DNA of 64,000 nt from Novosphingobium subterraneum (GTDB taxonomy: Bacteria; Pseudomonadota; Alphaproteobacteria; Sphingomonadales; Sphingomonadaceae). This document shows, in pieces, positions 56,852-64,000 of the stretch. Each line of letters begins with the position of its first letter. Position 1 is the first letter of the stretch. The position numbers were made by a program, and so were the translations under genes. Below the pieces are notes generated by a model, which saw only the letters and a list, made by a program, of their open reading frames with translations, was not told the origin of the DNA and searched no databases. The stretch spans positions 124,001 to 188,000 of the forward strand of contig NZ_JRVC01000003.1 of the NCBI RefSeq assembly GCF_000807925.1, in the 5' to 3' direction.

Positions 56852-58096
56852 ATGAACGCGTTCAATTCCGAAAGTCCCAGCACGATGGCTTCTACCCCCA
56901 CCGAAACCGCGACGATGACCCCGATCAGCCTGACTCCGCCCGATCCGGTGCCGGTGGTCGCGCCCGCGCAGGCGGCAGGACTGGTGCCGGTGTCGGACGA
57001 GAACCGGTCCAAGCTGGAGGCCAAGGTCGATGCCTTCGTGGCTGACCTCATCTCGGTCGACGCGCAGAGCCCGGAATTCGGCAAGAAGGTCGACCAGCTT
57101 ACCAACATGGGCCGCAAGGAGATTTCGCAGGCAGCGGGCATGTCGAACCGGTTTCTCGACCGGCCGATCCGTGCGATGGACAAGGATACAGGCGTCGGCG
57201 CCGACCTTGCCGCGCTGCGCCGGACGATCGAGGACCTCGATCCCGGCCGGCAGGGCAACCTGTCTTCAGGCCGCAAGTTCCTGGGGATCATCCCCTTCGG
57301 CAACAGCCTGAAGAAGTATTTCGACGGCTACACCTCGGCGCAGGGGCACATCAAGGCCATCCTCGAACGCCTGGCCTCGGGCAAGGATGAGCTGCTGATG
57401 GACAACGCCGGTATCGACGTCGAGCGCCAGAAGCTGTGGGAAGCGATGGGCAATCTCGAGCAGATGATCCACATCTCCAGGACGCTCGACGCCAAGCTTG
57501 AGGAGGCTGCCGCAGACCTCGATCATACCGATCCGGCCAAGGCCAAGGCGATCCGCGAAAGCGCGCTGTTCTATACCCGCCAGCGCACGCAGGACCTGCT
57601 GACGCAGATGGCGGTGACGGTGCAGGGCTATCTCGCGCTCGATCTGGTCAAGAAGAACAACGTCGAACTGGTCAAGGGCGTGGACCGCGCGAGCACCACG
57701 ACGGTGGCGGCGCTGCGCACCGCGGTGACCGTGGCGCAGGCGATGACCAACCAGCGGCTGGTGCTGCAGCAGATCACCGCGCTCAACACCACGACGGCGA
57801 ACATGATCGATTCCACCGGCAAGTTGCTGCGCGAGCAGACCGGCAAGATCCACGAGATGGCCGCTTCGAGCACGATCCCGCTGGAGACGCTGCAGCGCGC
57901 CTTCCAGAACATATACGACACGATGGACACCATCGATACCTTCAAGCTCAAGGCGCTGGACGCGATGAAGCAGACCGTCGACACGCTTTCGGGCGAGGTC
58001 GAGAAGTCGAAAGGCTACATCGCGCGGGCGGAAGGTGCGGCGCAGGCCAAGCTGGCCGGCCCGGAAACCTCGCCGCTGCTGACGCTGGAGGGCTGA
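56852..58096 (+). CDS. TelA/YaaN-family toxic-anion-resistance protein
   Basis: About 414 residues from ATG 56852; another in-frame ATG is at 56885 and earlier ones encode a Pro/Met-rich repeat. A disordered Pro/Thr-rich N-terminus is followed by the long alpha-helical TelA domain (KKVDQLTNMGRKEISQAAGMSNRFLDRPIR; GRKFLGIIPFGNSLKKYFDGY; EQMIHISRTLDAKLEEA; MIDSTGKLLREQTGKIHEMA). The family is linked to tellurite and other toxic-anion or envelope-stress resistance; the mechanism is unknown. Followed 7 nt later by an XpaC-like gene, the usual partner (xpaC-yaaN in Bacillus). Confidence 0.87.
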   Translation: MNAFNSESPSTMASTPTETATMTPISLTPPDPVPVVAPAQAAGLVPVSDENRSKLEAKVDAFVADLISVDAQSPEFGKKVDQLTNMGRKEISQAAGMSNRFLDRPIRAMDKDTGVGADLAALRRTIEDLDPGRQGNLSSGRKFLGIIPFGNSLKKYFDGYTSAQGHIKAILERLASGKDELLMDNAGIDVERQKLWEAMGNLEQMIHISRTLDAKLEEAAADLDHTDPAKAKAIRESALFYTRQRTQDLLTQMAVTVQGYLALDLVKKNNVELVKGVDRASTTTVAALRTAVTVAQAMTNQRLVLQQITALNTTTANMIDSTGKLLREQTGKIHEMAASSTIPLETLQRAFQNIYDTMDTIDTFKLKALDAMKQTVDTLSGEVEKSKGYIARAEGAAQAKLAGPETSPLLTLEG

Positions 58097-58103
58097 GCAG
58101 CGC

Positions 58104-58859
58104 ATGGCCAATTCCTCGGCACATGACAGCGACCGTATCCTTGCCGAAGCGCGCTCCTCGCTGGTGCGCCAGCAGGCAGGGGGGCGACGCAGCATCGGCA
58201 AGCGTTCGGCCGAACTGAAGCGCCAGCACTTCGGCAAGAAGGCCGCGCGCATGGCGATGTCGGTCGGCGTGCTGCTGGTGGGTGCGATGGTGGCGGGGAT
58301 GATCCTCGATGGCATCGGCGTTACCGGGGTGATGGTGCTGGGCCTGGCGATCATTGCTGCGCTGGCATTCTTCGCGAAATATCCGAAGATGAAGGTCCCT
58401 GATCTTTCAGCGCTGAACACCGGCGATGTTCGCACGATGGTCGGGCGGACCGAACTGTGGCTTGAGGCCCAGCGTCCGGCGCTGCCTGCGCCTGCGGTGC
58501 AGTTGGTGGACCAGATCGGCGTGCAGCTCGATGGGCTGGGGCTGCAGCTGGAAGGCATCGATCCGGCCGAACCTGCCGCAGTCGAAGTGCGCAAGCTGGT
58601 GGGCGAGCATCTGCCGGGCATGGTCGAAAGCTACCGCAAGATTCCGCAGCACCTGCGGCGCGAGGAGCGCGGCGGGCGCAATGCCGATCAGCAGCTGGCC
58701 GATGGTCTTGCCAAGATCAGCAAGGAAATCGACGAGATCACGCGGCAGCTGGCGGCGGGCGATCTCGATGCGCTGGCCGTGCGCGGACGCTATCTGGACT
58801 ATCGCTATGGGGAAGGTCTAGAGGCCGCGCCACAGCTTGAAGCTCCGAAGGTCTACTGA
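58104..58859 (+). CDS. XpaC-family membrane protein
   Basis: 251 residues. A basic cytosolic N-terminus, two close membrane helices (about residues 50-70 and 73-92; MSVGVLLVGAMVAGMILDGI and VMVLGLAIIAALAFFAKYP), then a helical C-terminal domain. Matches the 5-bromo-4-chloroindolyl phosphate hydrolysis (XpaC) family. It is a co-operonic partner of TelA/YaaN proteins and probably forms a membrane complex with them; no enzymatic motif is visible. Its stop overlaps the next start by 1 nt. Confidence 0.83.
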   Translation: MANSSAHDSDRILAEARSSLVRQQAGGRRSIGKRSAELKRQHFGKKAARMAMSVGVLLVGAMVAGMILDGIGVTGVMVLGLAIIAALAFFAKYPKMKVPDLSALNTGDVRTMVGRTELWLEAQRPALPAPAVQLVDQIGVQLDGLGLQLEGIDPAEPAAVEVRKLVGEHLPGMVESYRKIPQHLRREERGGRNADQQLADGLAKISKEIDEITRQLAAGDLDALAVRGRYLDYRYGEGLEAAPQLEAPKVY

Positions 58860-59152
58860 TGCGTATCGCCATTCCCCACTCGCTCGACCGTGACGAAGCG
58901 CGCCGCCGCCTGCGCGAGAAGGCTGCGCAGGCGGCGGCCAAGGCCGATGGCATGGCGACCGTTAGCACCGCCTTCACCGATGACGACCACATGGTGATGA
59001 CCGTCAGCGCGATGGGCTACACGCTCGATTGCGGAGTGGAACTGGCCGAGAAGGAGCTTGTGGTCGAGGTGGATATTCCCGCCAGCCTAGGCTTTGCCAA
59101 GCGCATGATCGAAGGCGTGATCCGCGAGAAGAGCGGCAAGCTGCTGACGTGA
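58859..59152 (+). CDS. Polyhydroxyalkanoic acid system family protein
   Basis: 97 residues beginning MRIAIPHSLDRDEARRRLREKA, with a central AMGYTLDCGVELAEKELVVEVDIPASLGFAKRMIEGVIRE. The pattern is that of the small PHA-granule-region family, a predicted sheet-helix protein without known activity. ATG overlaps the XpaC stop (TGATG), so it is translationally coupled. No phaC or other PHA gene is nearby; the family name may not reflect its role here. Confidence 0.78.
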   Translation: MRIAIPHSLDRDEARRRLREKAAQAAAKADGMATVSTAFTDDDHMVMTVSAMGYTLDCGVELAEKELVVEVDIPASLGFAKRMIEGVIREKSGKLLT

Positions 59153-59158
59153 AGCCAG

Positions 59159-59183
59159 GGGCGCAGCCCTGAAGGCCGCGCCC
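59159..59183. terminator. Hairpin between convergent genes
   Basis: GGGCGC-A-GCC, loop CTGAA, GGC-C-GCGCCC: nine pairs with one mismatch, between the convergent PHA-system gene and acs. No T-run on either side, so it may act as a weak bidirectional terminator. Confidence 0.45.
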
Positions 59184-59191
59184 TCTCCAGA

Positions 59192-61141
59192 TCAGGCCTT
59201 TTCCAGTTGCGGGCGGTTGGCGACGAGGTTGTCGACCACGCTGGGATCGGCCAGCGTCGAGGTATCGCCAAGGTTCGACATGTCGTTCTCGCCGATCTTG
59301 CGCAGAATGCGGCGCATGATCTTGCCCGAGCGGGTCTTGGGCAGGCCAGGGGCGAACTGGATCACGTCGGGCGTGGCGATCGGGCCGATTTCGTGGCGCA
59401 CCCACTGGATCAGTTCCTTGCGCAGCGCCTCGTCCGGCTCGACCTCGGCATTGCAGGTGACGAAGGCGTAGATGCCCTGGCCCTTGATGTCGTGCGGCAT
59501 GCCGACGACCGCGGCTTCGGCAACCTTGGCGTGGGCAACCAGCGCGCTTTCGATCTCGGCGGTGCCCATGCGATGGCCCGAGACGTTGATCACGTCGTCG
59601 ATACGGCCGGTGATCCAGTAGTATCCGTCCTCGTCGCGCCGACAGCCGTCACCGGTGAAATAGAGGCCCTTGAAGGTGCTGAAATAGGTCTGGAAGAAGC
59701 GCTCGTGATCACCCCACACGGTGCGCATCTGGCCGGGCCATGAGTCGGTGATGACCAGGCAGCCGTCGGTCGCACCTTCGAGGAAGTTGCCCTCATTGTC
59801 GACAAGGGCGGGCTTCACGCCGAAGAACGGGCGGCTGGCCGAGCCGGGCTTGAGCGGCGTGGCGCCCGGCAGCGGGGTGATCATCGCCGCGCCGGTTTCG
59901 GTCTGCCACCACGTGTCGACGATCGGGCACCGGCTGTCGCCCACGACCTTGTGATACCATTCCCAGGCCTCGGGATTGATCGGCTCACCCACCGAGCCCA
60001 GCAGGCGCAGCGAGGCGCGGCTGGTCTGCTTCACCCAGTCATCGCCTTCGCGCATCAGGGCGCGCAGGGCTGTGGGAGCGCCATAGAAGATCTCGACCTT
60101 GAACTTGTCGACCACCTGCCAGAAGCGGCTGGGATCGGGGAAGTTGGGCACGCCCTCGAACATCACGGTGGTCGCGCCGTTGGCGAGCGGGCCGTAGACG
60201 ACATAGGAGTGGCCGGTGACCCAGCCGATGTCGGCCGCGCACCAGTAAATCTGGCCGGGACGGTAATCGAACACGTACTGGTGGGTCATCGAGGCCCAGA
60301 CAGAGTAGCCGCCGGTGGTGTGCAGCACGCCCTTGGGCTTGCCGGTGGAGCCTGAAGTGTAAAGGATGAACAGGGGGTCTTCCGCATTCATTTCCTCCGG
60401 CGTGCAGTCAGCGCTTTGCGCCGAAACGCCGGTGGCCCAATCAACGTCGCGGCCTTCAACCATCGGCACGTCGGCACCGGTGTGGCGCAGCACGATGACG
60501 CTGTCGACGCCCGGACACTGCTTGAGCGCTTCGTCGACGTTGGCCTTGAGCGGGACCTTCTTGCCGCCGCGCAGGCCTTCGTCAGACGTCAGGACGATGC
60601 GGCTGTCGCAGTCGATGATGCGACCGGCAAGGGCATCCGGGCTGAAACCTGCAAAGACGATCGAGTGGATCGCGCCGATGCGGGCGCAGGCAAGCATGGC
60701 GACGGCGGCTTCGGGCACCATCGGCAGGTAGATCGTGACTCGCTCCCCGCGCTTCACCCCTTGCGCCTTGAGCAGGTTGGCAAAGCGGCAGACCTGTTCG
60801 TGCAGCTCGCGGTAAGTGATCTCGCGGTGGGGCGTGGCAGGGCTGTCCGGCTCCCACAGGACGGCGATCTGTTCGCCGCGCTCTGCCAGGTGGCGGTCAA
60901 GGCAGTTGGCCGAGAGGTTGAGCGTGCCGTCCTCGAACCAGCGGATGCCGAAATCGGCTTCGTGATAGGAAGTGTTCTTCACCTTGGTAAAGGGCTTGAT
61001 CCAGTCGAGCCGCTTGCCGTGTTCGGCCCAGAAGGCTTCGGGATCTTCCACCGACTGGCGGTACATCTCGAAGTAGCCCGCTTCATCGACAAGGGCGTTC
61101 TCGGCCCATTGCGCGGGAACCGGATAGACTGCCTCGCCCAT
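59192..61141 (-). CDS. acs: Acetyl-CoA synthetase
   Basis: 649 residues from ATG 61141 (GGAGAG 10 nt upstream). ANL superfamily: P-loop [23 protein letters not shown] (A5), the hinge region [20 protein letters not shown] and the C-terminal catalytic Lys in [11 protein letters not shown], which is also the lysine acetylated in regulation of this enzyme. It activates acetate with ATP and CoA. Length is standard for the family (about 650). The gene is monocistronic, convergent with the PHA-system gene. Confidence 0.96.
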   Translation of the reverse strand: MGEAVYPVPAQWAENALVDEAGYFEMYRQSVEDPEAFWAEHGKRLDWIKPFTKVKNTSYHEADFGIRWFEDGTLNLSANCLDRHLAERGEQIAVLWEPDSPATPHREITYRELHEQVCRFANLLKAQGVKRGERVTIYLPMVPEAAVAMLACARIGAIHSIVFAGFSPDALAGRIIDCDSRIVLTSDEGLRGGKKVPLKANVDEALKQCPGVDSVIVLRHTGADVPMVEGRDVDWATGVSAQSADCTPEEMNAEDPLFILYTSGSTGKPKGVLHTTGGYSVWASMTHQYVFDYRPGQIYWCAADIGWVTGHSYVVYGPLANGATTVMFEGVPNFPDPSRFWQVVDKFKVEIFYGAPTALRALMREGDDWVKQTSRASLRLLGSVGEPINPEAWEWYHKVVGDSRCPIVDTWWQTETGAAMITPLPGATPLKPGSASRPFFGVKPALVDNEGNFLEGATDGCLVITDSWPGQMRTVWGDHERFFQTYFSTFKGLYFTGDGCRRDEDGYYWITGRIDDVINVSGHRMGTAEIESALVAHAKVAEAAVVGMPHDIKGQGIYAFVTCNAEVEPDEALRKELIQWVRHEIGPIATPDVIQFAPGLPKTRSGKIMRRILRKIGENDMSNLGDTSTLADPSVVDNLVANRPQLEKA

Positions 61142-61319
61142 GATCAACTCTCTCCTCTGGCTTCTTCGATCTTGCCTGGCGGTTTACCGCCTGAGGCCCC
61201 GCCGGGCTTTTAGACAATAGTCGTAGATATGGTCGATCCCGCCGAGCGGGCAAGGCCCGGCAGGCCCCGTCACGCGGCAGGATGTTGCGATTGCGCCCGG
61301 TCTGGCGCAAGGCTTGGCC

Positions 61320-61667
61320 ATGGCTTGTTTTTCCGATTATCACGCGCATGTCTATTTCGACCCTTCGGAGACGGAGGAAGCTGGCGCGCTGTGCATGAGA
61401 ATGCGCGACGAACTTGGCGTCGCAATGGGGCGCGTGCATGCTCGTCCGGTTGGCCCGCATCCGCGAGGCTCTTGCCAGATGACGATCCCGGCGGACCGAA
61501 TCGGCGCGGCCATCGCCTGGATGATGGAAAATCGTGGGCACTTCACGATCTTCTGCCACGGCAACAGCGGCAACGATCTGGACGATCACACACGCCATGT
61601 CATGTGGTTGGGCGATAGCGAGGCCCTGAACCTTGCTCAATTCGGATCAAATCAGTCAAAAATGTAA
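61320..61667 (+). CDS. DOPA 4,5-dioxygenase family protein
   Basis: 115 residues from ATG 61320 (a TTG at 61314 is an alternative). The family elements are the N-terminal DYHAHVYFDP, the central GRVHARPVGPHPRGSCQ and the late HFTIFCHGNSGNDLDDHTRHVMWLG, which supply the conserved His residues for an extradiol ring-cleavage iron site. Bacterial members open catechol-type rings of phenolic compounds; the natural substrate here is unknown. It lies alone, divergent from acs. Confidence 0.85.
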   Translation: MACFSDYHAHVYFDPSETEEAGALCMRMRDELGVAMGRVHARPVGPHPRGSCQMTIPADRIGAAIAWMMENRGHFTIFCHGNSGNDLDDHTRHVMWLGDSEALNLAQFGSNQSKM

Positions 61668-61889
61668 ATCAGCAATATTTTGTCGCATTTCCGCCCGTTA
61701 TGCGCAAAACGGTGCCTTCAGCTAGAGACTTGTCGGTCTGCGGGGGCGAACGGATCGGGCAGGCGCAAACAGGGCGCCAAACCGCCGGTTTTCCCCAGCA
61801 AACGTCACCATAGTGCCTGTTCTTCAACCTTGGCACCACGGGCGTCACTGCTATCGTGCACCGTGTTGCTGCAACCGCGCCGGAGCTTT

Positions 61890-62612
61890 ATGCAATCTCC
61901 ATCAATCGTACTTGTGGAAGACGACGGGCCGCTGCGGACGCTGACCGCGCGTGCCCTGCGGGAAAACGGCTACAATGTCCGCACTGCTGCCACTGGCGCA
62001 GAAATGTGGGTTGCCCTGGAAAGCGAGCCGGCCGACCTGGTCGTGCTTGACATCATGTTGCCGGGAACGAGCGGGATCGAGCTGTTCCGCCGCCTGCGCA
62101 AGCAAAGCGACGTGCCCATCATCTTCGTCTCCGCTCGCGGCAGCGAGGAGGATCGCGTCCTCGGGCTTGAACTCGGCGCAGACGATTATCTGCCCAAGCC
62201 GTTCAGCACGCGCGAACTGGTAGCCCGGATCGGCGCGGTGCTGCGTCGCGGGGCCAACGCCGTCACCGATACCGCTGGCGATACGGGCAGCCGGAGCGGC
62301 GACATCCATTTTGACGGCTGGTCCGTATCGATGGCCCGGCGCGAACTGCATTCGCCCAGCGGCGCGATGGTTGACCTGACGGGGGCCGAATTCGATCTGC
62401 TGGCCACGTTCATCGGGCAGCCACAGCGCGTGCTGGGGCGCGAACGCCTGATCGAACTCTCGCGAACCCGTCTGGGTGACAGTTCGGATCGCAGCGTCGA
62501 CGTGCTGGTCAGTCGCCTGCGGCGCAAGCTCTCCGCGGCCGGAGGCAATGCCCCGATCGTAACGGTTCGCGGTGTCGGCTACATGTTCAAGGCCGAAGTG
62601 CAGCGCGCCTGA
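61890..62612 (+). CDS. OmpR-family response regulator
   Basis: 240 residues from ATG 61890 (GGAG 4 nt upstream). A receiver domain with the acidic pair in VEDDGPL, phospho-accepting Asp54 (LVVLDIMLPG), Thr/Ser in FVSARG and Lys in LPKPFSTREL, joined to a winged-helix DNA-binding domain (MVDLTGAEFDLLATFIGQPQ; RSVDVLVSRLRRKL; TVRGVGYMF). Its stop overlaps the kinase start (TGATG). Target genes unknown. Confidence 0.95.
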   Translation: MQSPSIVLVEDDGPLRTLTARALRENGYNVRTAATGAEMWVALESEPADLVVLDIMLPGTSGIELFRRLRKQSDVPIIFVSARGSEEDRVLGLELGADDYLPKPFSTRELVARIGAVLRRGANAVTDTAGDTGSRSGDIHFDGWSVSMARRELHSPSGAMVDLTGAEFDLLATFIGQPQRVLGRERLIELSRTRLGDSSDRSVDVLVSRLRRKLSAAGGNAPIVTVRGVGYMFKAEVQRA

Positions 62613-63919
62613 TGCTGTCGCGCCGCTTTGGCCTGCCCGAGCGGCTGCTGGCAATCCTGCTGCTTGTCGCGTTGGTCGATTTTGCGGCCAATACCCTGTT
62701 GTTCGATCGTGCCAGCCAATTCGCGCTGCGCGAGGATGATGCTGCGCGCGTTGCAGAAAACCTCATCATCGCCACGCGTGCGATCGAGCGAGCGCCGGTC
62801 ACCGAACGCCAGCAGGTTGCCAGGGATCTCAGTTCGGCCCGGTTCGCGCTCGACTGGCAGCCGTCAGGCAAGCGTCCGAGCGGTTCCATCCAGCTTTCAC
62901 GCCTGCGCGAACAGATCATAGAAGACGCACCCGAACTCGGCCGTGCCGATTTGCAGTTGCATCTCAAGCCGGTCGCCGTCGCTGGCAATGTCTCAGGTTC
63001 ACTGGTCTTGCCTGACCGCAGCGTCGTGCAGTTTCAGACCTATGCCAGCGATGCCTGGACACTCAATGCCGGGCGCATCCTCACGCTGATGATGCCGACC
63101 CTGGCGCTCGTGCTGCTGGCCTGGGTCCTTTTTCGGGCCACGCTAGCGCCGTTGCGGACGCTGGTCCGGGCGTCGAAAACGGTTGGTTCGGGGCCGCCGC
63201 AACTGCTGTCCGAACAAGGCACGGCGGAAGTCCGCGACCTGATCCATGCCTTCAATGAGATGCAGCAGCGCGTCTATGAATCCATGACCAATCGCACGCA
63301 GTCCATGCTGGCGATCGGGCATGATCTGCGCACGCCGCTCTCGCGAATGCAACTGCGCGTCGAAAGCCTCGATCTTGATGAGGAAACGCGCGAGGGCATG
63401 AGCGCTGACCTTGGCGAGATGCGGCACATGCTCGAATCGCTGCAGGCCTTCGTCGAATCCGGTGGGAGTCGCTTGCCGGCAGAGCGTATTGACGTTGCCG
63501 TAATGGCGCAGACTCTGGTGGACACGGCGGCCGACAATGGCGCCGATGCCACCTTTCACGGGCTTGAAAGCCTCGAGATCATGGCGCGTCCCGTCTCGGT
63601 GCGACGTGCTCTTTCCAATCTGATCGAGAATGCACTCCATTACGCTGGCAACGTGCGGGTTACCGTACGGCGCGTTGACGGGGCGGCCGAGCTACAGTTC
63701 GATGACGATGGCCCCGGCATTCCGGCCGAGCGGATCGAGGATGTTCTGCAACCGTTCGTCCGTCTGGACACGGCGCGTGCCCGCGACACACCGGGAATGG
63801 GCCTTGGCCTCGCCATCGTGCGCCGAGCAATCCAGCTGGACAATGGCACCTTGCAATTGCGCAACCGGCCCACGGGAGGGCTCTGCGTCACGGTCTGTTT
63901 TCCGTTGGCGACGAATTGA
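62612..63919 (+). CDS. Membrane sensor histidine kinase
   Basis: 435 residues. TM1 (about residues 10-32, LLAILLLVALVDFAANTLLF), a periplasmic domain of ~120 residues, TM2 (about 152-173, LMMPTLALVLLAWVLF), a HAMP-like linker, HisKA with His237 (AIGHDLRTPLSRMQ) and an HATPase domain with N box LIENALHY, GPGIP and GMGLGLAIV. It is the partner of the OmpR-type regulator just upstream. The periplasmic domain has no recognised fold, so the signal is unknown. A complete gene, ending 81 nt before the window edge. Confidence 0.94.
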   Translation: MLSRRFGLPERLLAILLLVALVDFAANTLLFDRASQFALREDDAARVAENLIIATRAIERAPVTERQQVARDLSSARFALDWQPSGKRPSGSIQLSRLREQIIEDAPELGRADLQLHLKPVAVAGNVSGSLVLPDRSVVQFQTYASDAWTLNAGRILTLMMPTLALVLLAWVLFRATLAPLRTLVRASKTVGSGPPQLLSEQGTAEVRDLIHAFNEMQQRVYESMTNRTQSMLAIGHDLRTPLSRMQLRVESLDLDEETREGMSADLGEMRHMLESLQAFVESGGSRLPAERIDVAVMAQTLVDTAADNGADATFHGLESLEIMARPVSVRRALSNLIENALHYAGNVRVTVRRVDGAAELQFDDDGPGIPAERIEDVLQPFVRLDTARARDTPGMGLGLAIVRRAIQLDNGTLQLRNRPTGGLCVTVCFPLATN

Positions 63920-64000
63920 AGCGTTCCGAAACAGTTCGTTACACGCCCGCGCCGTTACGGAAAGATGCGACACATACTTTGACTAGCTTCCGGGCGACCT

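Noticed and set aside
63937..63958. CGTTAC repeated at a 16-nt distance downstream of the sensor kinase gene
   Set aside because: Possible regulator half-sites, but the adjacent gene is outside the window, the words are short, and the spacing is not that of typical OmpR-type sites.

Overview
The window looks like a GC-rich alphaproteobacterial chromosome, most probably a sphingomonad close to Novosphingobium. This is inferred from the three sphingomonad-type TonB-dependent receptors, the TPR-sulfotransferase, the paired DUF5985 proteins beside hybrid kinases and the GGACCCCGGCC-type dispersed palindromes; no 16S or other phylogenetic marker is present.

Region 1 (1-10 kb) holds a receptor cut by the window edge, a Ser/Thr-type metallophosphatase, a SIMPL protein, glyoxalase I and a second receptor. 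Region 2 (8.0-18.1 kb, minus strand) is a tightly coupled quinohemoprotein amine dehydrogenase operon: diheme alpha subunit, radical SAM enzyme, CTQ-bearing gamma subunit, beta subunit, flavoprotein hydroxylase, ABC exporter and subtilisin-like leader protease, followed 9 nt later by a TPR-sulfotransferase. It would make a periplasmic primary-amine dehydrogenase together with its whole maturation line.

Region 3 (18.4-34.7 kb) begins with tRNA-Gly(CCC) and a P4-type integrase. A near copy of the tRNA 3' end recurs at 34.65 kb and a weaker one at 25.64 kb. Integrase arm-like repeats lie at both ends of the inner 7-kb segment. I read this as a possibly composite genomic island. The inner cargo is a small oxidative catabolic operon (Baeyer-Villiger-type monooxygenase, SDR, Crp-like regulator, VOC protein, crotonase). 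The outer part carries a 1787-residue poly-HAMP hybrid kinase, a REC-PAS-HK-REC kinase, a winged-helix-like protein and two DUF5985 membrane proteins.

Region 4 (34.9-40.7 kb) has a DUF2332 protein, a third receptor behind a low-GC palindromic promoter region, and a chemoreceptor. Region 5 (40.7-55.8 kb, minus strand) is a long envelope-polysaccharide operon. It combines CDP-3,6-dideoxyhexose synthesis (DdhA, DdhB, DdhC) with a pyruvate-type aldolase, a ThDP ligase, a HAD phosphatase and a short-chain reductase, then OPX and PCP export proteins and a GtrB-GtrA-GT87 membrane glycosyl-transfer trio. The aldolase plus ThDP pair suggests a 4-C-branched long-chain sugar of the erwiniose or caryophyllose type, which is the most interesting system here.

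Region 6 (56-64 kb) holds an SDR, a TelA/XpaC pair with a PHA-system protein, acetyl-CoA synthetase, a DOPA-dioxygenase-like protein and an OmpR-type two-component system.
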